A stretch of 64,000 nucleotides of DNA from Gammaproteobacteria bacterium (GTDB lineage Bacteria; Pseudomonadota; Gammaproteobacteria; Burkholderiales; Rhodocyclaceae): assembly GCA_018824085.1 (NCBI GenBank), contig JAHJHI010000047.1, positions 62,001 through 126,000 of the forward strand, written 5' to 3'. Shown one piece after another: positions 46,464 through 57,265 of this stretch. A model generated the notes under the pieces. The model made no database searches. It was not told where the DNA came from and saw only the letters and a program-made list of their open reading frames with translations. The translations under genes were made by a program, and so were the position numbers. Numbering within the stretch: position 1 is the stretch's first letter; each line of letters opens with the position of its first letter.

Positions 46464-47334
46464 TGGCTTCATCCGGAGATTCGCCGGGATTCCGCATCCA
46501 GAAGAAACGGTCCGGGAGGTGTTGCCCCATGCCGGGCCGGAAGCTGTGGGCCAGGGTTTTCCATGTGTAGTCCTGCGCCGCATGCACGGCGGCACCGACA
46601 TCGAGGCCGAGCGCCAGCGAAGCGGCCACGGCTGATGCGAGCGTGCATCCCGAGCCGTGATAGCTGCCCGGCAAGCGGTCCCATTCGTCGCGCCGGATCA
46701 CGCCATTGCGGCCGTACAGCACGTTCATCACGCGGCTCGTCGATTCGTGCGTGCCGGTCAGCAGCACATGGCCGCAACCCGCCGCGACCAGCTGGCGTGC
46801 GCACTGGTCAAGCGACGCTTCTACGGGCGGCGGCTCGTCATCACCGTCGTCGCCAAGCCCGCCGTCTTCGTCGTCACCGTCATCGTCGTCGTCCCGCTGG
46901 GCCAGACGACGCGCCTCCAGACTGTTCGGTGTCAGCACGGTGGTCAGCGGCAGCAGCAGTTCCTGCAGCGCGAGCACCATCTCTTCATCGGCCAGTTCGT
47001 CACCGCGCCCGGACGACAGCACCGGATCCAGCACGACCGGGATGTCGGGGTAGTCGGAAATGATTTCGGCAATGGCGGCGATGTTCTCGACGCTGCCCAT
47101 GACGCCGATCTTGAACGCCGCCACCGGCACGTCGGACAAGAGGACGCGGGCCTGATCGACCAGCAGGTCGTCATCCATCGCGACCACCTCTTCCACACCT
47201 GTGGTGTCCTGCACGGTCACGGCCGTGATGACGCTCAAGCAGTGGCAGCCCAGTGCCGAAAGGGTAAGGATGTCAGCCTGTATGCCGGCCCCGCCAGTGG
47301 GGTCGGAAGCTGAAAAACACATGACAAGAGGCAT
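46456..47334 (-). CDS. thiD: Hydroxymethylpyrimidine kinase/phosphomethylpyrimidine kinase
   Basis: 292 residues from ATG 47334 (301 if ATG 47361 is used). Ribokinase-type kinase: SASDPTGGAGIQADI near the N-terminus, VVLDPVLSSGRGD, and the catalytic GSGCTLASAVAASLA. It phosphorylates HMP twice for thiamine synthesis. A low-complexity acidic stretch of about 22 residues (positions 46831-46896, mostly Asp with Gly and Glu) interrupts the fold after NSLEARRLAQR, at a surface loop. The rest looks intact. It leads the thiD-thiE-hemL run and is divergent from the rubredoxin gene. Confidence 0.93.
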   Translation of the reverse strand: MPLVMCFSASDPTGGAGIQADILTLSALGCHCLSVITAVTVQDTTGVEEVVAMDDDLLVDQARVLLSDVPVAAFKIGVMGSVENIAAIAEIISDYPDIPVVLDPVLSSGRGDELADEEMVLALQELLLPLTTVLTPNSLEARRLAQRDDDDDGDDEDGGLGDDGDDEPPPVEASLDQCARQLVAAGCGHVLLTGTHESTSRVMNVLYGRNGVIRRDEWDRLPGSYHGSGCTLASAVAASLALGLDVGAAVHAAQDYTWKTLAHSFRPGMGQHLPDRFFWMRNPGESPDEAND

Positions 47335-47437
47335 ATGCGCCCGCACATCACGATTGACCATAAAGCGCGCGCCCTGATTGTCGTTACAGATAGTTAATTA
47401 CGGTAATATCAGCCGGATTCTAACAAAGCCACCCGCC
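47335..47437. promoter_or_regulatory. AT-rich divergent promoter region, thiD / rubredoxin
   Basis: This spacer contains TTAATTACGGTAATATC, much more AT-rich than its surroundings. A -10-like TAATAT lies at 47404-47409 for the rubredoxin direction, about 28 bases before its ATG. No clear -35 is seen. The ribosome site before rubredoxin is poor. Confidence 0.4.
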
Positions 47438-47626
47438 ATGAGTTCCACTGTCACGGCCGATTACCAGACTTACATGTGTCTCATCTGCGGCTTCATCTAC
47501 GACGAAGCCGCCGGTTTGCCGGAAGAGGGCATCGCCCCCGGCACGCGTTGGGCCGACGTACCGCCCAACTGGACCTGTCCCGAATGCAGCGCCCGCAAGG
47601 ACGATTTCGAGATGGTCCAGATCTAG
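47438..47626 (+). CDS. Rubredoxin
   Basis: 62 residues. Two CxxC pairs (C14/C17 and C47/C50) hold one iron; the patterns [16 protein letters not shown] and [11 protein letters not shown] are canonical. It is a one-electron carrier, in betaproteobacteria often near thiD and pilG. The partner is not visible; fpr at 15524 is a conceivable reductase but distant. Confidence 0.95.
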   Translation: MSSTVTADYQTYMCLICGFIYDEAAGLPEEGIAPGTRWADVPPNWTCPECSARKDDFEMVQI

Positions 47627-47744
47627 ATTGCCGGGTGGACCGCCCTGTCGCCGTGCAGACCGATCCACCATGCGAACGAGCGGAGAAATTCACCGCTGAT
47701 GGCTGACGCGGCGGGTACTGCCGCGCGTAAAACAGGAGAGCATC

Positions 47745-48143
47745 TTGGCTGAAACGGGCAGCACGGCCAGCGTCAAGGTGATGGTGATCGACGACAGCAA
47801 CACCATCCGCCGGAGCGCAGAAATCTTCCTCATCCAGGCCGGCTACCAGGTCGTGCTTGCCGAGGACGGATTCGATGCACTGTCGAAAATCAGTGACCAT
47901 CACCCCCAGATCATCTTCTGCGACATCATGATGCCGCGGCTGGACGGCTACCAGACCTGCGCCCTGATCAAGAAGAATCCCCGCTTTGCCGCCACTCCGG
48001 TCGTGATGCTGTCGTCCCGCGACGGGTTGTTCGACCGGGCACGGGGCCGCATGGTCGGCTCCGACGAATACCTCACCAAACCGTTTACCAAGGACAGCCT
48101 GCTGCAGGCGGTGTCGCGCCACGCGCTCGACAGCGCGAGCTGA
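47745..48143 (+). CDS. pilG: Type IV pilus response regulator PilG
   Basis: 132 residues, a single receiver with D16/D17, phospho-acceptor D60 (IIFCDIMMPRLDGY) and the Lys in LTKPFTKD. PilG is CheY-like and drives pilus extension in the Pil-Chp pathway. The start codon is TTG 47745, supported by AGGAGA 7 bases upstream and the usual PilG start. It opens the operon and is followed 32 bases later by pilH. Confidence 0.93.
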   Translation: MAETGSTASVKVMVIDDSNTIRRSAEIFLIQAGYQVVLAEDGFDALSKISDHHPQIIFCDIMMPRLDGYQTCALIKKNPRFAATPVVMLSSRDGLFDRARGRMVGSDEYLTKPFTKDSLLQAVSRHALDSAS

Positions 48144-48175
48144 TGCCCCTGCCTGGACCGAACGCGGAGCCCTCA

Positions 48176-48559
48176 ATGGCGATCAAACGCATCATGGTGG
48201 TGGACGATTCGCCCACCGAACGCCACGTACTGAATGACTTCCTGACCCGCAAGGGTTTCGAGGTCATCATCGCCGAAAACGGCGAGCAGGCGATCGAGAA
48301 AGCGAAAGTGGAAAAGCCGGACCTGATCCTGATGGACGTCGTCATGCCCGGCGTCAACGGCTATCAGGCGACGCGCACGATCACCCGCAACGACAGCACG
48401 CGGGACATCCCGGTCATCATGTGCACCAGCAAGGACCTGCCGACCGACCGTATCTGGGGCATGCGCCAGGGCGCGCTCGACTACATGGTCAAGCCCGTGA
48501 ATCTGGAAGAACTTCTCGGACGCATCCAGCAACTTGGCGCGGCGGACAACGATGGCTAG
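48176..48559 (+). CDS. pilH: Type IV pilus response regulator PilH
   Basis: 127 residues, a receiver with D10/D11, phospho-acceptor D54 (LILMDVVMPG) and Lys in MVKPVN. PilH is the second CheY-like protein of the pathway, affecting retraction or acting as a phosphate sink. ATG 48176 (MAIKRIMVVDD) has GGAG 8 bases before it and is the family start, although the frame opens earlier at 48143. It overlaps pilI by 8 bases. Confidence 0.93.
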   Translation: MAIKRIMVVDDSPTERHVLNDFLTRKGFEVIIAENGEQAIEKAKVEKPDLILMDVVMPGVNGYQATRTITRNDSTRDIPVIMCTSKDLPTDRIWGMRQGALDYMVKPVNLEELLGRIQQLGAADNDG

Positions 48560-49061
48560 GCAATCGCTGCGCGAGTTTCAGGAAGACCTCGCCCGCAAGC
48601 TGTCCGATGCGACGGGACAGACGGCGCCGCGCGCCCTGCTCGGCGTCCAGGCCGGCGAGGAGCTGTGGCTGTTCGATCTGGCGGAATCCGGCGAGATCCT
48701 GCCGGTTCCCGCGCTGACGCCGGTCCCTCTCGCATGCAGCTGGCTGCGCGGCGTCGCCAACGTGCGCGGCCTGCTCTATGCCGTCAGCGATTTTTCCGCC
48801 TTTCAGGGAGGTGCCCGTACCGGCGCGACCGGCGACGCACGGCTGGTGCTCGCGCATGCGAAGTTCGGCATCAACAGCGCGCTGCTGGTCACGCGCGTAC
48901 TGGGTCTGCGAGCCATCGAGGACTTCGAACCCGCCAGCCAGCCGGACGACGAGCGCCCCTGGGTGTCGTCTCAATGGCTCGATACGCAGGGCCGCCTGTG
49001 GCACCGCTTTGATCCGCGCCGTCTCTATTTCAACGAACGGTTTCTCGACGTGGCCGCCTGA
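48552..49061 (+). CDS. pilI: CheW-like adaptor PilI
   Basis: 169 residues with a CheW domain from about residue 28 ([25 protein letters not shown]) to the end. The conserved [10 protein letters not shown] loop binds the receptor and kinase. PilI couples the PilJ receptor to the ChpA kinase. It starts inside the pilH stop region and lies 62 bases before pilJ. Confidence 0.92.
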   Translation: MARQSLREFQEDLARKLSDATGQTAPRALLGVQAGEELWLFDLAESGEILPVPALTPVPLACSWLRGVANVRGLLYAVSDFSAFQGGARTGATGDARLVLAHAKFGINSALLVTRVLGLRAIEDFEPASQPDDERPWVSSQWLDTQGRLWHRFDPRRLYFNERFLDVAA

Positions 49062-49123
49062 CGCCGGTCTCACCCGGTCGAACGCTGCTCTCCGGAAACC
49101 CGCAGTTCCTCAAGGAAGGCCCG

Positions 49124-51214
49124 ATGGCACTGAACATCCCAGGACTCAAGACCGCCACTGCCGACAACGCCGCGGCGTCCCCGGCCACACCGGGGGCGGC
49201 CCGCTTCCTGCGCGGCCGGCTGCCGCTCATCGGTCATCTGGCGCTCGAACAGCAGGTACGCGTGCTCGGAACGCTGTTCCTCTTCTTCATCGTCATCGCC
49301 GCCTTTCTGGTGTGGCAGGACTTGCGCATCACGCGCTACAACGCGAGTTATTTGTCCGCTGCGGGGCAGATGCGCACGCTCACCCAGCGCATCGCCAAAT
49401 CGGCGCAGCAGGCGCTGACCGGTGAGACGACGGCGTTCGGCGAGCTGAAGGACAGCCGCAACGAGTTCTTCTCGCTGCTCGAGAAGATCACCGGCGGCGG
49501 CGACATCGACGGCGTCACCGTGCCGGCCAGCCCGGATGCGGTACAGGCCGTCATCGCGCAACTGAATACGGAATGGACCGGACACGACAGGAATGCGTCG
49601 CTGGTGCTGTCGCAATCTGCCCCGCTCGGCGCGCTGGGCGAGGCGGCGCGCGTGCTGTCGCAGTCGGCCGGAAGTCTGGCCGGCGCAGCGGAGCGCGTCG
49701 CCGAGGCACGCGGCGCCAAGGACGGCGAGGCCGGCCATCGCTTCACCACCGAACTGGTGCGGGTCCAGTCGGCCATCCAGAAGCTGATCTCGACGGCGCC
49801 GATCGAGAGCGACACCCTCGCCACGCTGGCCACCGAGGTAACGCGCCTCCTCACTTCGGCAGCCCAGCTCGAACGCTCCGGCGAAGGTGAGGCCTACAGT
49901 GCTTTCGGTCAGGCGCTGGGCGCCGTCGCACCGACGCTGACCACGCTCGCCGGCACGCTGGAACAGCCGGAAAAGCTCATCGCTGCACGCAACGCGGGCC
50001 GCGCGCTGGTCACCGGCTCGGGTACGCTGCTCGCGCTGTCTGACCAGCTCAATGCCGCCTATATAGGCGAACGCGACGGCCGGGCCGCGCTGGCCGGCGC
50101 GGGCGTGCTGTGCGTCCTGCTGGCACTCGCCAGCGTGTTCCTGATGGTGCGCGCCTATAACGAAGACCAGAACGTGCAGCGCATGCAGGCCGAAGGCGCC
50201 CGCGAGGAAGCCAAGCGCGAAAAGGACATGACGCAGCAGGCCATCCTGCGCCTGATGAACGAAATGGGCGACCTCGCCGACGGCGACCTGACGGTGCGCG
50301 CCACGGTGTCCGAGGACATCACCGGCGCCATCGCCGACTCGGTCAACTACACCATCGAGGAGCTGTCGGTACTGGTCAAGCGCATCAACGACGCCGCCGG
50401 TCGCGTGACCGAGGCGTCGGACACCGCTCAGCGCATTTCCACGCAGCTGCTCAGCGCCGCCGAACGCCAGTCGCGCGAAGTGACGGAATCCGGCCGCTCG
50501 GTGCTCGCGATGGCGACGTCGATGAACGCGGTTTCCGAAGAAGCGACACGCTCGGCCCAGGTGGCGCAACAGTCCCTCGCCGCCGCGCAGAACGGCTCGA
50601 CCGCCGTGTCGAACTCGATCCGCGGCATGAACGACATCCGCGACCAGATCCAGGAAACGTCGAAGCGGATCAAGCGCCTCGGCGAATCGTCCCAGGAGAT
50701 CGGCGAGATCGTCGAACTCATTTCCGACATTACCGAACAGACCAACGTACTCGCGCTGAACGCGGCCATCCAGGCCGCGAGCGCCGGCGAAGCCGGCCGG
50801 GGATTCACCGTCGTGGCCGAGGAAGTGCAGCGTCTGGCCGAACGCTCCGGCGAGGCGACCAAGCAGATCGCCGCCATCGTGCGCACCATCCAGACGGATA
50901 CGCAGGACGCGGTGGCCGCCATGGAGAACTCGACGCGCGGCGTGGTGGAAGGCGCCCGTCTGTCGGACGCGGCCGGCCAGGCGCTGGACGAAATCTCGAC
51001 GGTGTCGTCCGAATTGACGCAACTGATCGAAACCATCTCGTCGTCGGCACAGGTACAGGCGGAGCAGGCGACCCGCGTTGCCCACGGCATGCAGAGCATT
51101 CTGCGCATCACCGAACAGACCACCGTCGGCACCAAGCAGACCGCAGTATCGATCGGACAGCTCGCAGACCTTGCCGCTGAACTCAAGGGCTCGGTCGCGG
51201 GCTTCAAGGTATGA
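49124..51214 (+). CDS. pilJ: Pilus methyl-accepting chemotaxis protein PilJ
   Basis: 696 residues. One helix at about 45-66 ([17 protein letters not shown]), a periplasmic PilJ-type sensor domain with [21 protein letters not shown], a second helix at about 320-342, a HAMP segment, and a methyl-accepting domain with the hairpin tip [20 protein letters not shown] and [11 protein letters not shown]. It senses pilus or surface contact and acts on ChpA through PilI. It overlaps chpA by ATGA. The sensor shares the short sugar-free layout of PilJ rather than of chemotaxis receptors. Confidence 0.95.
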   Translation: MALNIPGLKTATADNAAASPATPGAARFLRGRLPLIGHLALEQQVRVLGTLFLFFIVIAAFLVWQDLRITRYNASYLSAAGQMRTLTQRIAKSAQQALTGETTAFGELKDSRNEFFSLLEKITGGGDIDGVTVPASPDAVQAVIAQLNTEWTGHDRNASLVLSQSAPLGALGEAARVLSQSAGSLAGAAERVAEARGAKDGEAGHRFTTELVRVQSAIQKLISTAPIESDTLATLATEVTRLLTSAAQLERSGEGEAYSAFGQALGAVAPTLTTLAGTLEQPEKLIAARNAGRALVTGSGTLLALSDQLNAAYIGERDGRAALAGAGVLCVLLALASVFLMVRAYNEDQNVQRMQAEGAREEAKREKDMTQQAILRLMNEMGDLADGDLTVRATVSEDITGAIADSVNYTIEELSVLVKRINDAAGRVTEASDTAQRISTQLLSAAERQSREVTESGRSVLAMATSMNAVSEEATRSAQVAQQSLAAAQNGSTAVSNSIRGMNDIRDQIQETSKRIKRLGESSQEIGEIVELISDITEQTNVLALNAAIQAASAGEAGRGFTVVAEEVQRLAERSGEATKQIAAIVRTIQTDTQDAVAAMENSTRGVVEGARLSDAAGQALDEISTVSSELTQLIETISSSAQVQAEQATRVAHGMQSILRITEQTTVGTKQTAVSIGQLADLAAELKGSVAGFKV

Positions 51215-54200
51215 GCAACTCGACGACTTCCGAACAGGATCTCGGCCCGCTGATCTGGGTCCGCGGCGAGATCGACCTCGCGCTGGCACGCGCCGCCGAA
51301 GCACTCGGCGACGGTCAGCATGGCGCCGGCGCCGAGCATCTCAAGTTCGCGCAGACCCATCTGCACCAGGCGCGCGGCGCACTGGCCATCGTCGGCCTCG
51401 ACGGTCTGACCCACTTCTGCGACGGCCTCGAACAGCTGTTTTCCGATTGGCACGCAGGGCGCCTGAGCGACACCCGCGAAGCGGGCGCCGTGGCACTGCG
51501 GGCCATCACGGCGGTGCGCAGCCACCTTGATGAACTGGTTGCCGGCGGCATCGACCAGCCGATGCGCCTGATGCCGCTCTACCGCGACGTGATGGCGCAA
51601 CGCGGCGAAGCCGTGGTCGTGCCCTCCGAATTGTTTTTCCCCGACCTGACGCTGCGTCCGCCGGCGCCATCGGCCGCCGCAGCGACGCTGTCGCCGCTTG
51701 AACGGGCCCGCGCACTGCGCGCGGCGCGCAGCCAGTTCGAACGCGGACTGCTGCGCTTCCTGCGCGACGACCGCGAAGGGCTGCAACCCATGCGCCAGGC
51801 CATCAACGCCATCGAACAGACGCAGTCGGCGCCCGCAACGCGCGCCTTCTGGTGGGTCTGCGGCGCACTGGTCGACGGCATGGCGCAAGGCGCCATCCAG
51901 AGTGACTTCTTCATCAAGCGCCTGTGCGCCCGCATAGACGTGCAGATGCGGCGCCTGCTCGAAGGGTCGCGTGGTGTCGCCGAGCGGCTGATGCGCGACT
52001 CGCTGTATTTCATCGCGACCGCCGAAAGCGCGACCCCGCTCATCCGCCAGGTCCGCGACACCTACGAACTCGACGCGCTGCTCGCCACAAGCGATCTGGC
52101 CGGACGCGATGACCTCGTCGCACTGCGCCCGGCGCTGTCCGCGCTGCGCGAGTCACTGAGCCACGCGAAGGATGCATGGACGCGATTCTCGTCCGGCGCG
52201 GCGGTCGGCCTGCCGCAATTCCACGAACAATGCGAAGCCATGGTGGCCGCCACCACGCGGGTCGGCCAGCCCGACCTCGCACGGCTTGCTGCCGCGCTGC
52301 TCGACATCGGCCAGTGGCTGCGCCGCGATCCGCTGAAGCACCAGGACCACCTGGCGATGGAAATCGCGACCGCGCTGCTCGTCATGGACGCACTGGTCGA
52401 ACAGTTCGGGCTGGCGCAGAGCGAAGACCTGCCGGCGCAGGTGGATACGCTGATCGACCGCCTGATGCGCGCACGCAACGGCGAAGCCCTGCCACCGATG
52501 CAGATCCCGCTGTTCGACGAAATGTCGCGCCGTGCGCAGGAACGCCTGTTCATGGGACAGGTCGCGCACGAAATCCTGGCCAGTCTGGCCGAGGTCGAAC
52601 AGCAGCTCGACGGCTACTTCCGCGATCCGGCGCGCGCAGCCGAACTCGCCAACCTCGCCGCACCGCTGAAGCAGGTCGAGGGCGCGCTGAGCATGCTCGG
52701 CCAGGACGACGCCGTGGCACTGGTACGCCGCTGCGCCGCGCAGATTGCGGAAATGGCCAGGCCGGACCACGAGGTGGCCGACGGCGAATTCGAAACGCTG
52801 GCGCATCAGCTCTCCGGCCTCGGCTTCTTCGTCGACAAACTGCAGTACGGTCCGGCGGACCTCGACAGCATCCTCAATCCGCGCAGCGCGGCCCGGGACG
52901 ACGACGGCGCCGACGGTGCAAGCGTCGAGAGCGAACTGGCGAAGCGGCGCGAAGAAGCCGTCAAGCTGCTGGACCGCCTGTCGCACGGCGATACCGATCA
53001 GCGTACCCGCGACGAACTGCGCCAGTCGCTGGACACCATCCGTCAGGACGCCAAGCTGCTCGGCGATGAAAAGCTCGAACAACGCGCAATCGGCGCGCTG
53101 GCAGCGCTGAACGCCGGCGACGCGATGCCGACGGCACTGTCCGACGCAATGCAGGGCATGGGCCAGAACAGCGCCGAGTCGCTCACGCCGTCTGCGGAAA
53201 CCGTGCGTCTTGCCGGCGCGAGCCAGGAAGACTTCGACGCGGAGCTGCTGGACATCTTCATCGAAGAGGCGCGCGAAGTGCTCGGCAACATCCAGTCGAG
53301 CACGGTGTCGGCGCGACAGCTGCCGCACAGCCAGGAGTTGCTGACCACGCTGCGCCGCAGCTTCCACACGCTCAAGGGCAGCGGCCGCATGGTCGGTCTG
53401 CGCGACCTGGGTGAAGCCGCCTATGAGGTGGAACAGCTGATGAACCGCTGGCTCGGCGGCGAACGCGACGGCACGCCCGCGCTGTTCGACCTGATCGACC
53501 GCGCGCATGCGCTGTTTGCCGGCTGGGTCGAACAGCTGGCGGCGGGCGACACCCGCTCGCCGGATCACGCCTGGCTGCCGGCGGCCTGCGCCGCGCTGTT
53601 CGGCGAGCCGGCCGGCGCCGAGGCGATCGAGGCACCTGTCGCCGCCGCGTCCGGGAGTACCGCGGACGACAGCACCGGCGCGGAGCCGGATATCGATTTC
53701 GTTCTCGATTTCGACCTTGATCTCGACGACATGGCGGCCGACGACGACTCGGCAGAACCGGAGAGCATTGAAGCCGCACCCGCGCCCGGCGACTGCGACG
53801 CGCTGGATCTCGAGCTCGACATCGATCTCGAAGACCCGTCCTCGGGCATGCCGGCGCTGGAGGCGATCGACATCACGTCGGACATCGACGCCGGAGACGA
53901 GCTTGCCACCTCGTCGGAGAACACCCTGCTCGACCTTTTCCTGGCGGAAGCGCGCGGTCATCTGGCCACGCTGCGTCACGAAATGGCCCGGCTGCACGTG
54001 AACCCGTCGCTGCGGCCGAGCCAGGACAGCCTGCTCGCTGCGCACACGCTGGGAGGTACGTCACGCACCGTCGGCCAGGACGACATCAGCGTGCTCGCAC
54101 GTTCGCTGGAGCATGCGTTCGAGCGCTGCAACCACATCGGTGACGCGCCGCTGGCCGAGCACTCGGCACTGTTCAACGAAGTCGCCAGCACGCTTGAAGC

Positions 54201-57200
54201 CCAGGTCCGCGCCGTGGCCGAAGGCTTGCCCGCGACAGCGGCCCCGGCACTGGTCGCACAACTCGACGCGTTGTTCGTGCCGCGCGACGCCGGATCGCTC
54301 GATCTGCCGGTGTTCGACCTGCCGGCGAACGATGCGGAGCCGACGGACCTGCCGACCGAGCCTGTTGCACCGTCCGTACTGACCGATCCGGCAGCGTTCG
54401 TTCGCCGCCACGACGAAGCCGCCATCGCGCGGGCGCGCGCCCACGTCGCCGCCATCAACGTCGATCTGTCGGATCTGCGCGCCGGGACGCCGCAGCCGGA
54501 CGGGGGCAGCGTCCCGGCCGCCCACGCGCTGGGCAGCTTCGCGCGCACGGCGGGCGAGCCGGACATCAGCGCGCTGGCCGGGGCACTCGAGCCCGCGCTG
54601 CGCTGCGTGCTGCACGCACATGCCGCGCACGGCACGCATCCCGCGGGGGACGATCTGGCCCTGCTGGAGCGCTGCACCGTCGCGCTCGACGGACAACTGG
54701 AGGCGCTGGCCGTCGACGCCCCGCCGCAGCCTGAACCGGACCTTGCAGCCGACCTCGCAGCGCTGTGCGAACGCATGGCCCCGAACGCGGATGACGCAGC
54801 GGCCGACGAGCTGCCGGACGAACCGGCGCTGGCCGGCGAGCAGGCATTCGAGAAGGTCACGCTGCCGGACGATTATGTCCTGCCCGCCACGCAGGACCCC
54901 GGTGCCACCGACCGCCCCCGCCTGCAGCCCCTTGCCCCGGCGCCCGCCGCCGAACCGGTACCCGGACCTCGCGTGGCGGACGACATCGATCCGCAACTGC
55001 TGCCCATATTCATCGAAGAGGCACACGACCTGCAGCGCGACATCGGGCGCGAACTGCGCGCGTGGCGCGAGGCGCCCGCACCGGCAGGCGCCTCGGACAA
55101 CCTGCGCAGGCTGCTCCACACCTTGAAGGGCAGCGCGCGCATGGCGGGCGTCATGCGCTTCGGCGATGTGGTGCACGGCATGGAAAGCCGCATCGAACAG
55201 ACCGGCAGCCAGGACGATACGCAGGCCGTGCTGGACGACCTCGACCAGGGGTTCGACCGCTGCGAAACATTGCTCGCGCAGCTGGAGCGCGGCGAAACAA
55301 GCGCGCCGGAAGCGCAAGCCGTCGCCGATGACGCGGGCCCAGCCGATGACGACAGTCCGGCACGCGAACGTCCGTCGGTGCGGGTGCGCGCCGACATGGT
55401 CGACCGCTTCGTCAACGAAGCCGGCGAAATGAGCATCGCACGCACCCGGATCGAAGGCGAACTGCGTGCGCTGCGCAGCTCGCTCGGCGACCTGACGGAA
55501 AACGTGCAGCGCCTGCGCAGCCAGCTGCGGGAAATCGAGATGCAGGCGGAAGGCCAGATGCAGTCGCGCATGGCGGCGGCCGAGGCACAGCACGAGCAGT
55601 TCGACCCGCTGGAGATGGACCGCTTCACGCGCTTTCAGGAACTGTCGCGGATGATGGCTGAAAGCCTGTCGGACGTGACCACGGTTCAATACAACCTGGT
55701 GCGCAACCTCGACGCGTCGGACACCGCTATCCAGACGCAGGCGCGCCTCAACCGCGATCTGTCGCAGGCGTTGATGTCGGTGCGCATGGTACCGTTCTCG
55801 ACGCTCGAGGACCGGCTCTACCGCGTCGCCCGCCAGTCGGCGAAGGAACTGGGCAAGAAGGTCAATCTGGAGCTGCGCAACACGCAGATCGAACTCGACC
55901 GCGAAGTGCTGGAGCAGATGACCGGACCGATCGAGCACCTGCTGCGCAACGCTGTCGCGCACGGCATCGAGTCGCGCGAGGCGCGCGAGCAGGGCGGCAA
56001 GTCGGAAACCGGCGAAATCGTCATTTCACTGGCGCAACAGACCAATGAAGTGACCATTGAGCTGGCGGATGACGGCGCCGGCCTGGCGCTGGACCGCATC
56101 CGTGCCCGCGCCATCGAGCGCGGCATGCTGGCCGAGGACGCCGACGTCGACGAGCGGCGGCTGACCAACCTGATCTTCGAACCGGGCTTCTCGACGGCGG
56201 AAAAGCTGTCCGAGCTTTCCGGGCGCGGTGTCGGCATGGACGTCGTGAAAAGCGCGACGACTTCGCTCGGCGGCCGCATCGAAACAACATCGCAGCCGGG
56301 CCGTGGCACACGCTTCCGGCTGTCGCTGCCGATGACGCTGGCGGTCATGCAGGCGGTTCTCGTCAACAGCGGCGGCAAGGCCTACGCGATTCCGTCCTCC
56401 ATGGTCCAGCATGCGCAGGAGCTGAAGCCGGACATGGCCGACACGCTGCGCCACGAAGGTGGCCACGACTGGCTGGGCACGCGCTACGACTACCACTACC
56501 TGCCGCGCCTGCTCGGTGATGCGCAGAGCCAGCCCGGCGTCGACAGCTGGCTGCTGCTGCTCAACAGCGGCAATGAATTCATGGCGCTCGAAGTCGACAG
56601 CCTTCGTGGCAACCAGGAAATCGTCGTGAAGCCGATCGGCCCTCAACTGTCGAAACTGGTGGGGATTTCGGGCGCGACGGTGCTGCCGGACGGCGAGGCG
56701 ACGCTCATCGTCAACCCGGTCGCCATCGCCACGCGCAGCCGCTTTGCCCTCGCGGCGCGGGCCGGTCAGCCGGATGATCCCGGCGCCGGCAGCGGTGTTC
56801 CGGTGCCGCTGGCACCGGTCGAGCCGGTGGCCGGCCCGCCGCTCATCATGGTGGTCGACGATTCACTGACGGTACGCAAGGTCACCAGCCGCATGCTGGA
56901 GCGCGAAGGTTACCGGGTCGTCACGGCGAAGGATGGCGTCGATGCGCTCGAACAGTTGCTCGACCTGGAGCCCGCCGTGATGCTGGTCGATATCGAAATG
57001 CCACGCATGGACGGCTTCGATCTGACCCGCAACATCCGCGCGGATGCCCGAACGCGCGACATCCCCATCATCATGATCACGTCCCGCCTGGCCGAAAAGC
57101 ACCAGGCCTACGCGCGCGAGATCGGCGTGAATCACTACCTCGGCAAGCCGTACAACGAACTGGAGTTGCTGGAACTGATCTTCGGTTACGTGAATCCCGC

Positions 57201-57204
57201 CTGA
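51211..57204 (+). CDS. chpA: Hybrid chemotaxis-type kinase ChpA/PilL
   Basis: 1997 residues. N-terminal helical domains include a Hpt-like segment around H52 ([13 protein letters not shown]). Canonical Hpt sites are H719 ([12 protein letters not shown]) and H1303 ([12 protein letters not shown]). Two more Hpt-like domains with altered sites lie at H945 (HTLGGTSR) and H1105 (HALGSFAR). Between 800 and 900 is an acidic Asp-rich linker. Then follow a CheA-like dimer domain (about 1390-1550), the ATPase (N-box [11 protein letters not shown] with N1580), a CheW domain (about 1710-1850) and a receiver with D1927 ([11 protein letters not shown]). It phosphorylates PilG and PilH and controls twitching and surface sensing. 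A terminator follows. Confidence 0.95.
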   Translation: MSNSTTSEQDLGPLIWVRGEIDLALARAAEALGDGQHGAGAEHLKFAQTHLHQARGALAIVGLDGLTHFCDGLEQLFSDWHAGRLSDTREAGAVALRAITAVRSHLDELVAGGIDQPMRLMPLYRDVMAQRGEAVVVPSELFFPDLTLRPPAPSAAAATLSPLERARALRAARSQFERGLLRFLRDDREGLQPMRQAINAIEQTQSAPATRAFWWVCGALVDGMAQGAIQSDFFIKRLCARIDVQMRRLLEGSRGVAERLMRDSLYFIATAESATPLIRQVRDTYELDALLATSDLAGRDDLVALRPALSALRESLSHAKDAWTRFSSGAAVGLPQFHEQCEAMVAATTRVGQPDLARLAAALLDIGQWLRRDPLKHQDHLAMEIATALLVMDALVEQFGLAQSEDLPAQVDTLIDRLMRARNGEALPPMQIPLFDEMSRRAQERLFMGQVAHEILASLAEVEQQLDGYFRDPARAAELANLAAPLKQVEGALSMLGQDDAVALVRRCAAQIAEMARPDHEVADGEFETLAHQLSGLGFFVDKLQYGPADLDSILNPRSAARDDDGADGASVESELAKRREEAVKLLDRLSHGDTDQRTRDELRQSLDTIRQDAKLLGDEKLEQRAIGALAALNAGDAMPTALSDAMQGMGQNSAESLTPSAETVRLAGASQEDFDAELLDIFIEEAREVLGNIQSSTVSARQLPHSQELLTTLRRSFHTLKGSGRMVGLRDLGEAAYEVEQLMNRWLGGERDGTPALFDLIDRAHALFAGWVEQLAAGDTRSPDHAWLPAACAALFGEPAGAEAIEAPVAAASGSTADDSTGAEPDIDFVLDFDLDLDDMAADDDSAEPESIEAAPAPGDCDALDLELDIDLEDPSSGMPALEAIDITSDIDAGDELATSSENTLLDLFLAEARGHLATLRHEMARLHVNPSLRPSQDSLLAAHTLGGTSRTVGQDDISVLARSLEHAFERCNHIGDAPLAEHSALFNEVASTLEAQVRAVAEGLPATAAPALVAQLDALFVPRDAGSLDLPVFDLPANDAEPTDLPTEPVAPSVLTDPAAFVRRHDEAAIARARAHVAAINVDLSDLRAGTPQPDGGSVPAAHALGSFARTAGEPDISALAGALEPALRCVLHAHAAHGTHPAGDDLALLERCTVALDGQLEALAVDAPPQPEPDLAADLAALCERMAPNADDAAADELPDEPALAGEQAFEKVTLPDDYVLPATQDPGATDRPRLQPLAPAPAAEPVPGPRVADDIDPQLLPIFIEEAHDLQRDIGRELRAWREAPAPAGASDNLRRLLHTLKGSARMAGVMRFGDVVHGMESRIEQTGSQDDTQAVLDDLDQGFDRCETLLAQLERGETSAPEAQAVADDAGPADDDSPARERPSVRVRADMVDRFVNEAGEMSIARTRIEGELRALRSSLGDLTENVQRLRSQLREIEMQAEGQMQSRMAAAEAQHEQFDPLEMDRFTRFQELSRMMAESLSDVTTVQYNLVRNLDASDTAIQTQARLNRDLSQALMSVRMVPFSTLEDRLYRVARQSAKELGKKVNLELRNTQIELDREVLEQMTGPIEHLLRNAVAHGIESREAREQGGKSETGEIVISLAQQTNEVTIELADDGAGLALDRIRARAIERGMLAEDADVDERRLTNLIFEPGFSTAEKLSELSGRGVGMDVVKSATTSLGGRIETTSQPGRGTRFRLSLPMTLAVMQAVLVNSGGKAYAIPSSMVQHAQELKPDMADTLRHEGGHDWLGTRYDYHYLPRLLGDAQSQPGVDSWLLLLNSGNEFMALEVDSLRGNQEIVVKPIGPQLSKLVGISGATVLPDGEATLIVNPVAIATRSRFALAARAGQPDDPGAGSGVPVPLAPVEPVAGPPLIMVVDDSLTVRKVTSRMLEREGYRVVTAKDGVDALEQLLDLEPAVMLVDIEMPRMDGFDLTRNIRADARTRDIPIIMITSRLAEKHQAYAREIGVNHYLGKPYNELELLELIFGYVNPA

Positions 57205-57232
57205 CGCCCGGGCGCCGGCGGGCGGCGCACAA

Positions 57233-57263
57233 GAAAAAAGGGCCGCTTCCGCGGCCCTTTTTT
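57233..57263. terminator. Bidirectional terminator between chpA and phaC
   Basis: AAAAAAGGGCCGC-TTCC-GCGGCCCTTTTTT is a perfect 13-bp stem with A- and T-runs on both sides. It lies between two convergent stops, 57204 and 57266, and should serve both. Confidence 0.94.
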
Positions 57264-57265
57264 CG

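Noticed and set aside
45402-47063. 553-codon plus-strand frame opposite hemL, thiE and thiD
   Set aside because: Antisense to three enzymes with intact catalytic motifs; composition is typical of a shadow frame.
47627-47744. GC-rich hairpin-like sequence (GCGGC/GCCGC) before pilG as a terminator
   Set aside because: The stem is short and imperfect and the A-run follows on the plus strand rather than a T-run.
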